Below, in pieces: positions 40,313 to 52,498 of a stretch of DNA of 64,000 nucleotides. Where the stretch lies: positions 665,001 through 729,000 of the forward strand of contig LR746269.1 in the NCBI GenBank assembly GCA_902729315.2, in the 5' to 3' direction. The notes under the pieces were generated by a model that saw only the letters and a program-made list of their open reading frames with translations, searched no databases and was not told where the DNA came from. This stretch comes from Spirodela intermedia (lineage: Eukaryota; Streptophyta; Magnoliopsida; Alismatales; Araceae). The first letter of the stretch is position 1. The number at the start of each line of letters is the position of its first letter. A program made the translations under genes and the position numbers.

Positions 40313-41599
40313 GGGGAGGGGGAGGAAAGCAGATCTCCGCTTCGAGCTGCAACCAGAACAAGGGTACAAGCAGCGCTATTGCTTGAGTGGGAAAGACAGG
40401 CAGCTAGCGAGCAATAGAGGAAGAGAGAGACAACGGTAGCGACGGAGAGAGAGAGGAGGGGAGAGCACCCAGAAATGTATAAGGCAGAGGAAATAAACCG
40501 GTCGACTACACACTACACTGGAGTACAACATTCCCTGTTATAGATGACAGGCCCGCCAAGAGCCTCTTGGGCCCACCAAAAGGAGAGTTTCAACACCCGT
40601 TTCTTCTAGCCAACCGATGGTCAGTGGGACCACTAAGAGCGTCGGGCCCACCACCAAGAGATCTGGCACCGGTGTCCGTGTGGAATGACCGAACAGGAAC
40701 ATTGGGAACTGAGATTGTCTACAAGTCACCGACAAGGCGACGAGAAGCACGTGGACATGTGGGCCATCTGGGCCCACTTTTCCATACAGTCTTTAAGCAT
40801 GCATAAAGAGTACAAAATCTCCTCAGTGGATCTTATCTCGGGACTTCCAAGAGCCCCGGCCTTCTCACCATTCCCGGTAAAAATCAGATTTTTATAAAAG
40901 AGAGAAAAACAGTTGCCCTGGGATTTCAAAGAACTAAATGCCTTTATAAGCAATGGTTCCCGGGATGAATTGTGACCTACTTCCGTGTCTTAGGAGGGAG
41001 GTAGGGGGTGAGGTATCTTTCATCCACCTTGTTCCACTAGGACAGAGAGAGACAGAGAGAGACAGAGAGAAGGGGAGGGAGACGTTATCTTTCACCGAGC
41101 CTATATTTTTCGGCATTTGGGTCTCATATTCCACATATTCCAGCCTCGAAGTGAAACAACAACCAGCTCCACCTGGCGCGAGGCCATTGCAAGACGTCAG
41201 CATCATCTAATATCACCGAGTATTCTCTCGCTCTTGTTGTAAGGTGGAAGAAGAGAACATAGCCCAGTATTCATGCTTTCGTAGACGAGATTACTCTTGG
41301 CAATGCAAGGTCGCGTGATCGACATAAACCAATGTCTCATTGCTATTATCGTCCTATTTTGAAGCTACCGGTGACATTTTTTGATGATGTGATCGATGAC
41401 CTGGTGGACGGATACGGAGGATTACCGGAGAGAGTGAAGAGAGGGAGGAGAGGGAGACAAAGAGAGATGATCAGAGAGAGAGAGAGAGAGAGCCGGGGAG
41501 GAGCGGAGAGACAGAGGAGAAAACTCGCAGTAATCTTGCAAGTTATTGCTGAAAAAACTCTGTCAAGAGCTCAATGATAAGTTCATTCGAACTCGTGTT

Positions 41600-41866
41600 T
41601 AAATTATGTATAAATATTCCTGGACAGCCCAACCGAGGTGCACAGCACTACATACTCCTTGCGATTCGTAAAGAGAGAGAGAGAGGGGGGGTGGGGGGGT
41701 GGGGGGGGTTGGAGGGGAGATCCTTGTTATTATTATTGTTATGGAAAGTGTTGTAACCCAGAGTCTGTTAATAAAAAGTTTGTTGAGATGTAACAACAGC
41801 TATATGGTTGATGACTTTCTTCAAAAGCCAATGAGCAGATGTCTTATGGTGTTGAGTTATCCTTTA
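41600..41866 (-). repeat. Copia 3' LTR remnant
   Basis: 41724-41866 matches 55349-55488 at roughly 70% by eye (shared blocks TTATTGTTATG, AATAAAAAGTTTGTTGA, TATATGGT, TGTTGAGTT). The lower limit is uncertain, being disturbed by GA and poly-G runs at 41670-41715. Confidence 0.65.
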
Positions 41867-44800
41867 TACGTTCCTTCAAGCTGATGTTAGGAATAACATA
41901 AAACTTGTAACGTAATCAATTGAAGCAACTTTTAGGAAGGCTTGTCGTGAGGATATCGGCCAATTGATCTTTATTGGATATGAAAGAAACTTGAAGAGGC
42001 TTATCCGCAACTTGTTCTCAAACAAAATGATAGTTAATTTCAATTGGGGTTTTGATGGAAGCCAAGTTCTTGCAAAAGAGAATAGATCTAAATTAGTTCA
42101 GCAATAACATTAACAATTGCCTTACACTCAGCCTCAATGGTAGATCTAGAAACAATGGGTTGTTTCTTAGAGTTTTAGGAGATTAGATTGTTGTCAATGA
42201 AGATGAGATAATCATTAGTTGAGCATCAATCCTCAATGGATCCAATCTAATTTACATCATTAAAATCAATAAGTTGTAAAATTAAATGTCTTTGTAATAA
42301 GAGGCCATAGGTGATGATGACTTTCAAATATTGTAAGAGATGTTTCATAGAGTTCTAATGGTCAATAGTGGGATCATGCAGATGTTGACATGCATGATTT
42401 ATTATATAGGTAATATCAAGCCATGTGATTGTGATATATTGAAGGACACCTACAATATTAGGATATATGTATGGATTAGAAAATTTAATTATAGCAAAGT
42501 TAGATGTATGAGAAATTGGTCATTGTGTGGAAATAGACGTACGCCCCTTTGATCCAAGCTAATTATTAAAATATCATCCACATAAATCATAATAAAAATA
42601 GTAAAATGGGAAGATAATTTATAATATAAGAAAGTGTTAGTCATATAATATAAAAAAAATATTTAAAAGCCAAGTCGGTAGACAAGTCAACCAACCACAA
42701 GGAGCTTGACGAAGACTATATAATTATTTCTAAAGATGACGAACATGATGTGGAAAAATGGATGACTGAATCCAAGAAATTGTTCCATGTAAATAATTTC
42801 TTCAAGCTTACCATGTAAAAATACAGTGGATGTATCAAGTTGTCGATGAACCATCATTTACTTGTAGAGATAGCTAGTAGAAGTCAAATGATGGTGATGT
42901 TTAGTTTAAACCAAAATTTTCATGATAGTCAATGTCAATTTGTTGTTTAAAATCTTTGGCTACAAGACAAGATTTGTGGTAGTCTATTGTGCCATCTGAT
43001 TTTTGTTTGAGTTTGAAGATAAACTTTTTTTACATCTAATAACATTCATAAGTGATGCACGAAAAATAAGATTTCAAATTTTGTTTTTAAGAAGATCATC
43101 AAATTTAGTAGCCATGGCTGTTCATCAAGTTGAACTTTTAGAAGCTTGTGTAAAACATGTGAGCTTAGGAGATGAAATAACAGTATAAGGGAAGTGGATA
43201 TTGTGCAAATAATTGAATAGTGAGCAACATAGGTTGACTGTGTTTATAAAGATCTAAGAGTGATATTATATTGATGCATAAGATAAATTAAGTTGAACAA
43301 AAAGTGAAAGTATTATAAGAATTGATGTGTGGCAAGATCAATGGAGATGATGGATCATTAGATATACTATTATCAGAATTAGAAAATATATGTGAATGAA
43401 GATCAACGAAATGATTGGTTGTCAAGGTTTGAATAGTAGTGATACTAATGGTGATGTTAGGAGATAAAATGAGTGTGGTAAAGAACTCAAATATCATTAG
43501 ATAGAAGTTGAGTTGTAGATAATATGATAAAACTCTCAGTAAATGAAAAAATAGACCCATCAAATACAACATGACAATAAACATGAAAACATTCAATATT
43601 TAAAGAAAGACACATATATCTATGATTCAAAGAACTCTATATAAAAAATATACAACATTCATATTGTTGTTTGAATTTATCTTTTTCATAAGGCCGTAAG
43701 TTGGTATAACATAAACAATCAAAAGTCTTAAGAAAAAAATAGTCAAGTAATTTTATAAAAAGATGTTTAAAAAGAAGATTGTGTTTAAGAATAAGAGTAT
43801 ATAACTTGATAATGAAAAAAGCAACAGTTGACATAACTTCATCTTAATACTTAGATGACATGTCACATTATTAAGTAGATGTCTCAATTAAGTGTCAATA
43901 TTTTGTTAAGTTGTCACATTATGTTCTGAGGTATGTGGACAAGACTACCATGTGTTAAATGCCATGTTGAAGAAAATGACAATATAATGTGTGAGCACGA
44001 AGGCCCACTATAGGCCTCTTGGCCTTCCCACACCTCTTGGGCCTTCACCTTCTTCACCCTCTATTTCATAACATTCTTATGTCCCTTAGTATTTGACTCC
44101 TCACTTGGCTCTTCGTCTTCCTCTCTCTATATATATAGGGAGACATGTACCCCTCCTATTTTCTTGAGCAATACATATTTTATTTGTGTACATAGTGATT
44201 GATATTTATTTTCCTAGTCATATTGTAAAAAAATCTTCATATTATTCATTCAACATATTGTTGAAATTTTATAAGTGTTGGTAGCAAATCACTTTTATAT
44301 TTTAAGAGCTATAGTCATGCATACTTATTATACTTATTTACATATATGACATAATATGAAAAGACATAATGTGTTAAGACTCGAGAAGGTCCCCATAAAT
44401 CAAAATAAATAAGTTCAAATCATTTAGATGAAGTATGATTAGATTTTTAAAAGATAATTTGTGAGCCTTAGACAACATAACTCACAAATAGTAGATTGAG
44501 GAAGATGTGTAGTAGGCAAATCATATGCATATTTGTTAAGAAGTACTAAAGGTTCATCGAATGATGCTGTAAAGTGATAAAGATCATCTTTGTGTTAATT
44601 GGTGAGTAGAGTTTTTCTTGTTCTCCGATTCTTCACAAGGCAATATGTTGGATGAAATTCAAGATAAATATTATTATTGGTAATAAGTTTACTTACAATA
44701 GTAAATTTTTAATTATATTAGACACATATAATATATTATTTAATCATAAGAAATATAATAAAATTTTAAGTTGACAAATGCTATGAGATTAAATGCACAA

Positions 44801-45764
44801 ATATGTGTGGTTACCAACATAGAGTTAATGTGGTCCAACATAGAGTGTTGGATCAATGATGTTATTTCGATCAAACATGTCACTATGAGTCGTTGTGCTA
44901 TCAAGATAGAATGATATTATTTTCATCAATAATGTAATTGGTGTTGAATTGTATGTCATGATATAAGCATGAGGGAAATCATCATTATATGGTTATGAAA
45001 AATGTATTTGTTGATTGTTTGAGGCTCTAATAGTGAAATTCTTATTGAAATGTTCACAACATTCATGTATATGATGGCCAAATTGAAGGCATATTTGACA
45101 ACATAAAGTTCTTCTTCTAGGGCTTGACATGTTATGTGTTTGATAAGTCTAATTTTTTCTCATGTAAAAGTAAGATTTCTTGCATATTGAAATTGATATT
45201 ATGCTCTTAACATAAGTTCATTTGTGTATAATTAGTTAAAATATATTGCTATGAATTTTGAAGTGTAATATTATATCGGGCATTGATTGTTTCATGGGCA
45301 GTTATATGCTCAAGAACATCATCTAACATAAGAACATATAAATGGGTTGTTATGCTTGTGGTGAAGGCTTAATAATTGGGTCCAAGACCTCGTAGAATAA
45401 TCATGATCAAATCTTGATCATTAACTGGTTATCCAACTACAAGCTCATTAACAATTTGTTTCACATAACAAATATAATCTTGAAAAGAAAATGTCACATG
45501 TTGAGCAACATGTAATTGTGATGTCAATTGAGAATCTGAGATTTTGTTTTTGATAGAAATTATCATGTTAGAATAGTTCAAATATCTTTTGACGTATTAT
45601 AACCAACAATGATCAGATATGCAATCTCTATAAGAGAAAATAGGATCTAAGAAAATATAATTTAATCATTATGTTATCACAAAATAAACTCAAGATTTAC
45701 TTTAGAATCTATTTTTTTTATTCTTGTTTGTTAGAGAGTGTACTGGAGCCATCAACTAATATAG
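41867..45764 (-). pseudogene. Copia gag-pol remains
   Basis: Minus-strand translation in shifting frames shows: gag pieces (about 45250-45560, including VNDQDLIMIILRGLGP); a protease-like site (FYLDS..TTH...LYVG, about 44820-44930); an integrase zinc/core start (SNHTSSK, FDLWGPSR, about 44390-44460); later integrase (FLKTFDCLCYTNLRPY, about 43690-43760); RT (DGTIDYHKSCLVAKDFKQQ, about 42920-43000; YVDDILI, 42561-42590); and RNase H (KKQPIVSRSTIEAE, about 42120-42170). Many stops; not functional. Confidence 0.75.
43858..44230 (+). mobile_element. Nested insertion, probably a solo LTR
   Basis: Copia integrase sequence stops near 44230 and resumes near 43858 with about 70 residues missing. The intervening DNA has a TATA box (CTCTATATATATAGGGAG, about 44121-44140), a GC-richer U3-like part and a T-rich end, and looks like an LTR. 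It may start TGTCACATT (43858). No clean target duplication was seen, so edges are approximate. Confidence 0.4.
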
Positions 45765-45769
45765 ATGTC
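45765..45769. repeat. Target-site duplication ATGTC (left)
   Basis: The same five bases flank the far end at 55086-55090. Five bp is the normal size for Ty3-gypsy integration. Confidence 0.95.
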
Positions 45770-46872
45770 TGACGTGACTCAGTCGTTGTATATTAAATCA
45801 CGCAAATCTAAAATTTATAAAACTAGAAAATACGAATTTCCGGATATTTAGAAGTATTTATAAATAAATATATCAATTATAATTCAATAAAAGTTCCAAA
45901 AATAGCGGTAATTTCCCAGGTCGATCACAGGGATGTAATATAATATTTTGTAATTATTCAGAGTTTTTCTCAATGAATACGATTTTCTATGAATTTTATA
46001 CTAGGAAATGAAAAGGAAATATATTTAAAATTCACGAAAAAAAAGAGGAAATAAGGGTGCGGACGACAGGATGACGTCAGCGCCCGGCGAACGCGAATCG
46101 GGCGGAAACAGAGTTCCGCCCGGCGATTCTTACGTAAGCGATTACATACGATTTAATTAATCAAATTAAGATCTGTAAAAGCCAGAAGAATCGTAATTGA
46201 ACGAAGTATAGTTTGGTTAATTAAAATCACACAAAGTATCACTAAATAAAGCGTAAATTAAATTGAAAGTAGGAAACCAAAGTTCCGGCGTCGCGACGGC
46301 GATGCGTCGGCGATGCACGGAATCCTGAGCGTTCGGGAGGATCGTCGTGCAGTGTCCACGGCCTCAAAGGCTCTCCTTGGACAAAGACGACGTGGGCAAT
46401 CTCTAGATCTTCTCGCGAAGTCTAGAGATCAATGAAGTGGGTCGTCGAGTCGTCTCCGGCGGCTGTCACCCGGCGGAGCGGAAAAACGGCGACTTTGCGG
46501 TTCTCCGGCGGCTGTCACCCGACGGAGAGGAGCTGGATGGAGGTGGGGCGCGTGTCAGGGAGCTTCATCCTTAGGTCCGCGCAGCAAGGGGAGGCTCTTC
46601 ATCGCATCTGGTACGCTCTCAGGAGGTGGCGACTCGTCTCCCGGCGGGTCCCCCCATTTTGCAATATTTTTATTTTTATTTCTTGTTCTTCATTTATCTC
46701 AAAACTAAGACTGTAAAAATCGTATAAAATCACATAATTACCCAAAAATTCACGTTAATCAACTGAAAACCACTCTTCATGCTTTAACACAAATATAAGT
46801 CTATTTATCATGAGTTAAGGCTAAAACTATATTATTTACTAATTATTAACTCATGATAATGAAGACTTATCA
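45770..46872 (-). repeat. Athila-like 3' LTR (1,103 bp)
   Basis: Plus-strand ends TGACGTGACT and GACTTATCA. Differences from the other LTR, read as this/other, with position: C/T about 46055, T/G 46149, extra A about 46184, T/C about 46269, one C fewer about 46318, G/A about 46754, C/T about 46774. The interior has a doubled CTCCGGCGGCTGTCACCC and a hairpin at 46399-46429. Confidence 0.95.
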
Positions 46873-46911
46873 CACCCCCCAACTTAAATCATTGCTAGTC
46901 CCTTAGCAATG
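46873..46911 (-). other. Polypurine tract with an upstream hairpin
   Basis: Minus strand: CATTGCTA, a 6-nt loop, TAGCAATG (perfect 8-bp stem, 46890-46911), then TTTAAGTTGGGGGGTG directly against the LTR. The G-run is the plus-strand primer site of gypsy elements. Confidence 0.8.
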
Positions 46912-48472
46912 GAATTACAAAAATAAAAATTTACAAATCTCAAACATCATATTTCAATACAGAAAAGAAATACAATTAGAAATGATGCACCTTTAAACAC
47001 TTTGGATTCTTATATCAAGTATTTAAGAATGATGTCAAGCACTTAAATGTTTAAACACTCCTTGGAATAACAATCTAGACTTCACTTCTTTATCACTTCT
47101 TCACTCATAGATGTATTTACAAGATGTTCCAATTATCAATACTCATCCAAGAATAATATTGATCTTACATTTCCCTTTTTCTATGACTTGATTTTTGAAG
47201 TTTGCACTATATTTCTTCCTTCTTTTTTTTTTTTTATATATATAGTGGATAAGTAGCTTTTCCTGTAGACAAATTTTGACAATAAGAATGATGTCTCACA
47301 CCCTCCATGTGTACTCTTCATTTTCAGGGCTTTCACTTTATCCACTTATTTTTCAGCAAGTGTTTTTCTATGCACGATTTTCGACAATGAGAATGATGTC
47401 TCACACCCTCCATGTGTACTCTTCGTTTCTAGATTTTTCACATTGCTCTCTCTTTTTTTTTTTTCGAAATAAGTGATTTCTCCTCACAAGTCCTATAGAT
47501 CAGGGTGCAAAAATCTCCATTAAACTCAAATGATCAATCAAATTTTCACATCAAGTAAATATTATCCATCAAGATCATGAAGTGAAAATTTGTAAAATCA
47601 AATCCATGTTATCTATCATGTATCCAAGGAGTATTCCAACATTTCATGCTACTAGATCATTCTTTTGACTCAATAATAATCTTCCTAGTATCTTTTGGTA
47701 TCAATCAATCTAATTGATTTAATTTTTCATGCATGCAATATGATGTAAGGAATTTGTAAATTAGATAGTTTTGACAGTTCTGTTTTCTGTTTTCAGTTCT
47801 ATTTTAGCAGCAATAAATTTGTCAAAAATAAATCAAAACTATCTTCTTTATAGTTGTAATTTCGAATTTCAGTAATATATGTCTAGGGGATTGAAATGTG
47901 AGAAAAGGGTCTCTATAATTTCAAATTTCGGGTTGTTTTTTCATCTGCTGTTTTTAACAGTCTGTTGTTCCTGACAGAAAACCAGAAAATAGATGTTGCA
48001 GTTTTTCCGAATTCGACGATTTTTTTTTATTTTTTTAGTTGCTGTTCTAAGTTGAATAAAATGCAAACACATGTTCTTAATCGTCCTACAGCATAAATTA
48101 ATAATGAATACTTCCCCCCCGACTTAAAAATGACATTGTCCTCAATGACACAAAAAAAAAAAAAAATCGAAACAGAATATGCAGAAAATATAATTTTCAA
48201 GTAAAGCATGCAAATATGCAAAGTTAAGCATTAAAAATATTGTCATAAATGATAAAGCTCAGAAAGACATCACCTCAACCTCGTTTTTAATTTTCCACTT
48301 CATCTTACACACCTCCTCCTGCACTTCTTCGAAAAAAAACAAATACAGAAACAAGTACTGCAAAATTCTAAGAAAAACAGAGCTTAAAAAAAATCAAACA
48401 GAATGAAATAAAAACCATGGGTTGCCTCCCATGCAGCGCTGAATTTAATGTCTCCAGCTGGACTCCTTGATC
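46912..48472 (-). other. Non-coding spacer between integrase and 3' LTR
   Basis: About 1.56 kb where Athila elements may carry an env-like gene. Only short frames are seen. It holds a repeated block AGAATGATGTCTCACACCCT (47285 and about 47390), a second hairpin/G-run module at 48111-48147, and GCGCTGCATGGGAGGCAACC (minus, about 48421-48440), a junction sequence I recall from related gypsy elements. Confidence 0.65.
48111..48147 (-). other. Second, internal polypurine-tract-like module
   Basis: Minus strand: CATTG-AGGA-CAATG stem-loop, then TTTTTAAGTCGGGGGGGAAG. It has the same layout as the terminal tract, 1.2 kb inside it. Confidence 0.65.
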
Positions 48473-49225
48473 TTACTCTTGAATTTCTTTTAATAATAAA
48501 ATTTCTTTTTCTACAAGGCGTTCATGTTCTATGTAATGTTTAAGCCGCTGTCCATTTACCTTAAAGTTATGATCACTTTTAGGATCTTTAATCATTACAG
48601 CCCCATGATCAAATGTCTCTTCCACCACATAAGGCCCTTTCCATTTTGATTTTAATTTTCCTGGGAATAATTTCAGCCTAGAATCATATAACCACACTTT
48701 TTGTCCAACATCAAATTTTTTTCTGCTAATGTATTTATCATGAAAAGTTTTAGTTTTTTCTTTATATATTCTATGATTTTCATAAGCTTCATTCCTCAAC
48801 TCCTCTAGTTCATGTAACTGAAAAATTCTATGCCCACCAGCTGATTTTTCATCCATACATAACTTTTTTATAGCCCATAATGCTTTATGCTCTATTTCCA
48901 CAGGAAGATGACATGGCTTTCCAAAAATGAGACGAAATGGGGACATACCTATGGGATTTTTATAAGCTGTTCTATAAGCCCATAATGCATCTTGTAATTT
49001 CGTGGGCCAATCTTTCCTATCTGGTCTAACTATTTTTCTCAAAATTCTCTGAATTTCCCTATTTGCTACTTCAGCTTGCCCATTTGTTTGGGGATGATAT
49101 GGAGTGGCTACTCTATGGTGTACTCCATTCTTTTTCAACAGTTCTCTGAAATTTTTATTTGTAAAATGTGTTCCTCCATCACTAATAATCACTCTAGGAC
49201 ATCCAAATCTCGAAAAAATATTTTC
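48473..49225 (-). pseudogene. Athila-like integrase, C-terminal part
   Basis: Continues the integrase core after an in-frame TAG at 49226-49228: [23 protein letters not shown], then the gypsy C-terminal domain ending near KEIQE with a stop at 48473. The core acidic residues D and E are present in the usual motifs. Confidence 0.85.
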
Positions 49226-50840
49226 CTACACAAATTTCATCACGATTTTATGATCATTAGTTCTAGTAGGAATAGCTTCCACCCACTTCGACACATAATC
49301 AACAGCAAGCAAAATATATTCATATTTTTCAGCTGATGGGAAGGGACCCATGAAATCTATTCCCCATACATCAAAAATTTCGACTACTAACATGTTACTC
49401 ATGGGCATTTCATCTTTTTTACTCATGTTACTTATAGATTGGCATGAAATACATGTTCTACTAAATTCTATAGAATCTCTAATGATTGTAGGCCAATAAA
49501 AACCACACTGAAAATTTTTTGCAGCTGTTTTTCGTCCAGAGAAGTGTCCTCCACAGTTAGATGAATGGCACATGTTAATAATGCTATGGTATTCTTCTTC
49601 AGGAACACATCTCCTTAAAATTTGATCATTGCCCAAGTAATATAAATCAGGATCATGCCAAAAATAATTTCTAATCTTAGAAAAGAAATGATTTTTTCTG
49701 TTCTTATCCCACTGTTCTGGAGTTTTTCCAGAAACCAGAAAATTAACAATATGTGCATACCATGGTGATGGTTGATGTTGAGCTGCCATTAATTGTTCAT
49801 CTGGAAATGCGTCTTGTAAAGGTGCTGCATTTATTCCTGTGTCACTTAATCTAGAAAGATGGTCAGCAACAGCATTCTTGAAACCTTTTTTATCTTTTAT
49901 TTCTAAGTCAAATTCCTGCAACAATAAAATCCATCTTAATAAACGTGGCTTTGCATCTTTCTTATTTAACATATATTTTAATGCTACATGATCAGTATAA
50001 ATAATAATTTTAGCTCCCAAAATATATGATCTAAACCTTTCTAACGAAAATACTACAGCTAACAACTCTTTTTCAGTCGTGGTATAATTTAATTGAGCAT
50101 CGGATATAGTTTTACTAGCATATGAAATTACTATGGGTTTTGACTCTTTTGTTTGTCCTAGAACGGCCCCCACTGCATAATTCGATGCATCACACATTAT
50201 TTCAAAGGGAAGGGACCAATCAAGAGCTTGTAAAATGGGTGCCTCAGTAAGTAATCTTTTTATTACGGAAAAAGACTCAAAACATTTCTCATCAAAATTA
50301 AAAGGCATATCTTTAGATAATAGCATGGTGAGAGGTTTAGAAATCTTCGAAAAATCTTGAATAAATTTTCTGTAATAACCTGCATGACCCAAGAAAGATT
50401 TAATCTGTTTTACTGAATTTGGAGGTTTCATTTTAGATATAATATCAATTTTTGCTCTATCCACCTCTAAACCCCTTTTACTCACAATATGACCCAACAC
50501 AACTCCCTCTTTAACCATAAAATGTGATTTCTCCCAACTCAAAACTAATTTTTTCTCTATGCATTTCTCAAGTACATGCTGTAAATGATTTAAGCATTCA
50601 TCAAATGATTCGCCAAAAACAGAAAAATCGTCCATAAAAATTTCCATGCATTTTCCAATCATATCAGAAAAAATAGACAGCATACATCTTTGAAATGTGG
50701 CTGGAGCATTACACAGACCAAAAGGCATGCGTTTAAAAGCAAAAGTACCAAATGGACAAGTGAAAGTTGTTTTTTCTTGATCTAAAGGGTTTATATAAAT
50801 TTGATTATAACCAGAGTATCCATCCAGAAAACAAAAAAAG
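49226..50840 (-). pseudogene. Athila-like RT C-terminus, RNase H and integrase N-terminus
   Basis: A long open frame with [16 protein letters not shown], the RT catalytic [19 protein letters not shown], the RNase [12 protein letters not shown] and TEKELLAVV, the integrase HHCC zinc region (CHSSNCGGH...CISC), and the first catalytic Asp in [10 protein letters not shown]. It ends at TAG 49226. The upstream edge is a frameshift in an A7 run (plus strand 50833-50839). Confidence 0.9.
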
Positions 50841-51678
50841 TTTTTCCAGCTAATTTTTCTAGAATTTGATCAGTAAATGGTAGGGGAAAATGATCTTTTC
50901 TAGTAACTGAATTTAATTTTCTATAATCAATGCAAACTCTCCAACCGGTAGTTAGTCTTGTTTGTATTTCATCCCTATTTTCGTTTTTTATAACCGTAAT
51001 CCCTGATTTTTTTGGCACTACTTGTGTAGGACTAACCCATTTGCTATCTAAAATAGGATAAATAATATCAGCAGCCAGCCACTTTAAAATTTCCTTTTTT
51101 ACAATTTCCATCATGTTAGGATTTAATCTTCGTTGTGGTTCCCTACTAGTTCTAGCCCCCTCCTCTAAATATATACTATGCATGCATACACTCATATCAA
51201 TGCCCCTTAGATCGTCCATTTTCCAGCCCATAGCTTTCTTATTTTTTCGAAGTACATCTAATAATTCTTCTTCCTGTTCATCACTCAAATCAGCTGCAAT
51301 AATAACAGGAAATGAATTATTTTCCTCCAAAAACATATATTTTAAACTAGAGGGAAGAGGTTTCAACTCTAAATTCAGATGATCTTCCTCTTTCTTTTCT
51401 TCTAAATTTATATTCTCTATTTCCTCTAATTCTTTCAGCACACAGTCATCAATAACATCTGGATCATCAAAATCATCTAGAAGATCTATGGTATGACAAT
51501 CATATACTTGGGATTTCTTAATATCATTTGATATCTTAAAAATTTTAATTTCTACTGATTGATCTCCACATGAAATTTTCGCAATACCTGTGGGAAAATC
51601 AATATTCATCTTTGCTGTATGCAAAAATGGTCTCCCTAAGATGATTGGTGTATCATAAAACTGTCCATTAAAATCCAT
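50791..51678 (-). pseudogene. Athila-like protease end and RT N-terminus
   Basis: ILGRPFL of the protease, an acidic linker, then the RT start (VVPKKSGITV, WRVCIDYRKLN, DHFPLPF). It goes out of frame at LAGKTFF, where the next segment takes over. Confidence 0.85.
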
Positions 51679-52498
51679 TTCCAGTACTACAAAAATCAGC
51701 TGGAAATTTACACCCTTTAACTGTCACTATCACATTTTCTAAAATACCTTTAGGATGTTTTATGGATCTATCAGCAAATTGTAAGGTAACAGTAGAAGGT
51801 TTAAGATCAGAAATATTAAATTTATCACAAATACTTGCAGGTAATAAATTAATGCTAGCACCGGTGTCAAGTAATGCATTCTGAAAAATGAATCCACCAA
51901 TATCACACGAAATCAAAGGGGCACCTGTATCTCTCAATTTATATGGTAATTGATTTAATAATAATGCACTAGCATGCATAGATAATTTTTCTACTCTAGG
52001 TGCCCTTTTTGGTGTACACATTTCTTTCAAAACTCTAGCATATTCAGGAATATGTTCAATGGCAGTAAGTAAAGGAAGACTAATTTGCACATCTTGTAAA
52101 ATTTTCTTTATTTCTTCATTGTGTTCCTTTTTCTTTCTTTGTCTAGGCTCTAGAGCTTTAGGAAATGGAATGGTTGTCCTCTCTTTCGAAATTTCCTTGG
52201 TAGAATCTATAAAATCCTCTTCTACTCCTATTTGATTTTGTTTTGGGTTGTCCACGTTTTCTTTTTCTTCTAATATTTGGGGATAAGGATCAGCTAAGAT
52301 CTTACCACTCCTTAATGCATTCACTGTCCTAACATTTTCATTTCGTGGGTTTTTTCCTAGATTCATGCTACTAGACTCCCCTTGCTGAAATCCTATTGTT
52401 GGGCGGTTCCCTGGATTTTCTATGGGCTGACTAGGTAGCTGTCCCTCTTCTCTCTTATTCCCAAGAGCCTCTATAATTTGTTTCTGGTGCAGCATCAT
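51668..52498 (-). pseudogene. Athila-like gag end and aspartic protease
   Basis: Same frame as the gag segment, separated from it by one TAA. It holds the protease site LLDTGASINLLP (with a conserved upstream LPYKLRDTG). It ends at a frameshift in an A5 run (plus strand 51691-51695). Confidence 0.85.

Larger units (their letters stand above)
37246..41599. other. IDD upstream region and gene-poor intergenic DNA
   Basis: About 4.3 kb. The first 0.7 kb is probably IDD leader and promoter. The rest has microsatellites (CT 37987-38009, TATC 38021-38056, CTAT 39202-39290, GA 40190-40310) and a stretch with GGCCC and a CACGTGGAC G-box (40550-40790). One unrecognised minus-strand frame (39443-39814) is listed separately. 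No transposon or known gene was recognised. Confidence 0.5.

Noticed and set aside
40119-40439. Ser/Leu- or Arg/Glu-rich frames on both strands
   Set aside because: Pure translations of a GA/CT microsatellite.
40570-40595. AAAGGAGAGTT, similar to the core of miR399
   Set aside because: Matches only the core; no convincing hairpin partner was found nearby.
46432-46716. 94-codon plus-strand frame, repeated at 54645-54929
   Set aside because: Lies inside both LTRs, antisense to the element, with no family signal; it is duplicated only because LTRs are.
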